DNA of 5,464 nt from Candidatus Gastranaerophilales bacterium (GTDB taxonomy: Bacteria; Cyanobacteriota; Vampirovibrionia; Gastranaerophilales; Gastranaerophilaceae): assembly GCA_021201175.1 (NCBI GenBank), contig JAJQFK010000252.1, positions 1-5,464 of the forward strand. Direction: 5' to 3'. The notes below the pieces were generated by a model that worked only from the letters and a program-made list of their open reading frames with translations, made no database searches and was not told the origin of the DNA. The position numbers and the translations under genes are program-made. Below, piece by piece: positions 5,269 through 5,464 of the stretch. The first letter of the stretch is position 1; every line of letters starts with the position of its first letter.

Positions 5269-5464
5269 ATGAATAAAACAATAATTAAAAAAGCTTTTAC
5301 ATTATCAGAAGTACTTATAGCACTGGTAATAATCGGGGTAATTGCGGTAATAACAATACCGGCGGTGGTAAATAATATTCAATCATTTGTAAAAGAAAAA
5401 AGGGTTGCAAATATAAGGCAAAAAGTATCAAAGGGAACGGATGCAATGCTGGCATCTGTCGGGT
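5269..5464 (+). CDS. Prepilin-type N-terminal methylation domain protein (type IV pilin/pseudopilin-like), 3'-truncated by the window
   Basis: Sixty-five codons are visible before the window ends. The start MNKTIIKKAFTLSEVLIALVI is a type III (prepilin) signal: a short basic leader of nine residues, a predicted peptidase cut between A9 and F10, E14 at position +5 of the mature protein, then a hydrophobic helix through IIGVIAVITIPAVV. After the helix comes a polar stretch with QSFVKEKRVANIRQKVSKG. The protein is expected to be cleaved and methylated by a prepilin peptidase and either built into a type IV pilus or type II secretion filament or remain a minor pseudopilin. The -1 residue is Ala rather than the usual Gly. 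It has an extended -10 promoter and a GGGGGA ribosome binding site, and is divergent from the HTH regulator. The globular domain that would define its role lies outside the window. Confidence 0.9.
   Translation, partial: MNKTIIKKAFTLSEVLIALVIIGVIAVITIPAVVNNIQSFVKEKRVANIRQKVSKGTDAMLASVG

Overview
The window is AT-rich bacterial DNA carrying six genes; the two at the edges are cut off. The gene mix and protein style suggest a non-photosynthetic relative of Cyanobacteria, of the Melainabacteria/Gastranaerophilales type found in guts. The clues are a prepilin-like protein with an A|FTLSEVLIALVIIGVIA start, cytoplasmic proteins that begin with short Phe-rich 'SFG/SFK' segments, a GlgB/TreZ-like glucan enzyme, a half-size rubrerythrin-like ferritin, and strong AAGGAGG ribosome binding sites. 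This assignment is inference from remembered family style; no phylogenetic marker is present.

Left part, plus strand: the 3' part of a membrane-anchored diguanylate cyclase (1-615) is followed, after 106 bp without a convincing terminator, by an 813-residue GH13 alpha-glucan enzyme starting at a GTG codon (722-3163). The enzyme keeps all the GH13 catalytic residues but mixes TreZ-like and GlgB-like features and has a long insertion after conserved region IV.

Middle, minus strand: a 187-residue protein of unknown function (3169-3732) converges on the glucan enzyme with only 5 bp between the stop codons. Upstream of it lies a clear two-gene unit read leftward. It has a promoter near 4697-4724, a secreted Cys-rich protein with two LTxxQ-like (Spy/CpxP-like) motifs (4132-4656), a half-ferritin (3820-4119) 12 bp further on, and a hairpin terminator (3789-3811). 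The pairing suggests a metal or oxidative-stress role, which is inference.

Right part: an Xre-type HTH regulator (4833-5138, minus) is divergent from a prepilin-like gene (5269 to the window end, plus). The 130-bp gap between them is nearly all A/T. It holds a perfect 9-bp inverted repeat whose two arms each contain a TATAAT, one per strand, plus a 9-bp direct repeat spaced 21 bp apart. That layout fits a shared divergent promoter/operator. Just past the HTH stop codon a 24-codon coding-like tail lies in another frame, reachable by a one-base change in a T6 run. This points to a frameshifted C-terminus or a sequencing error.
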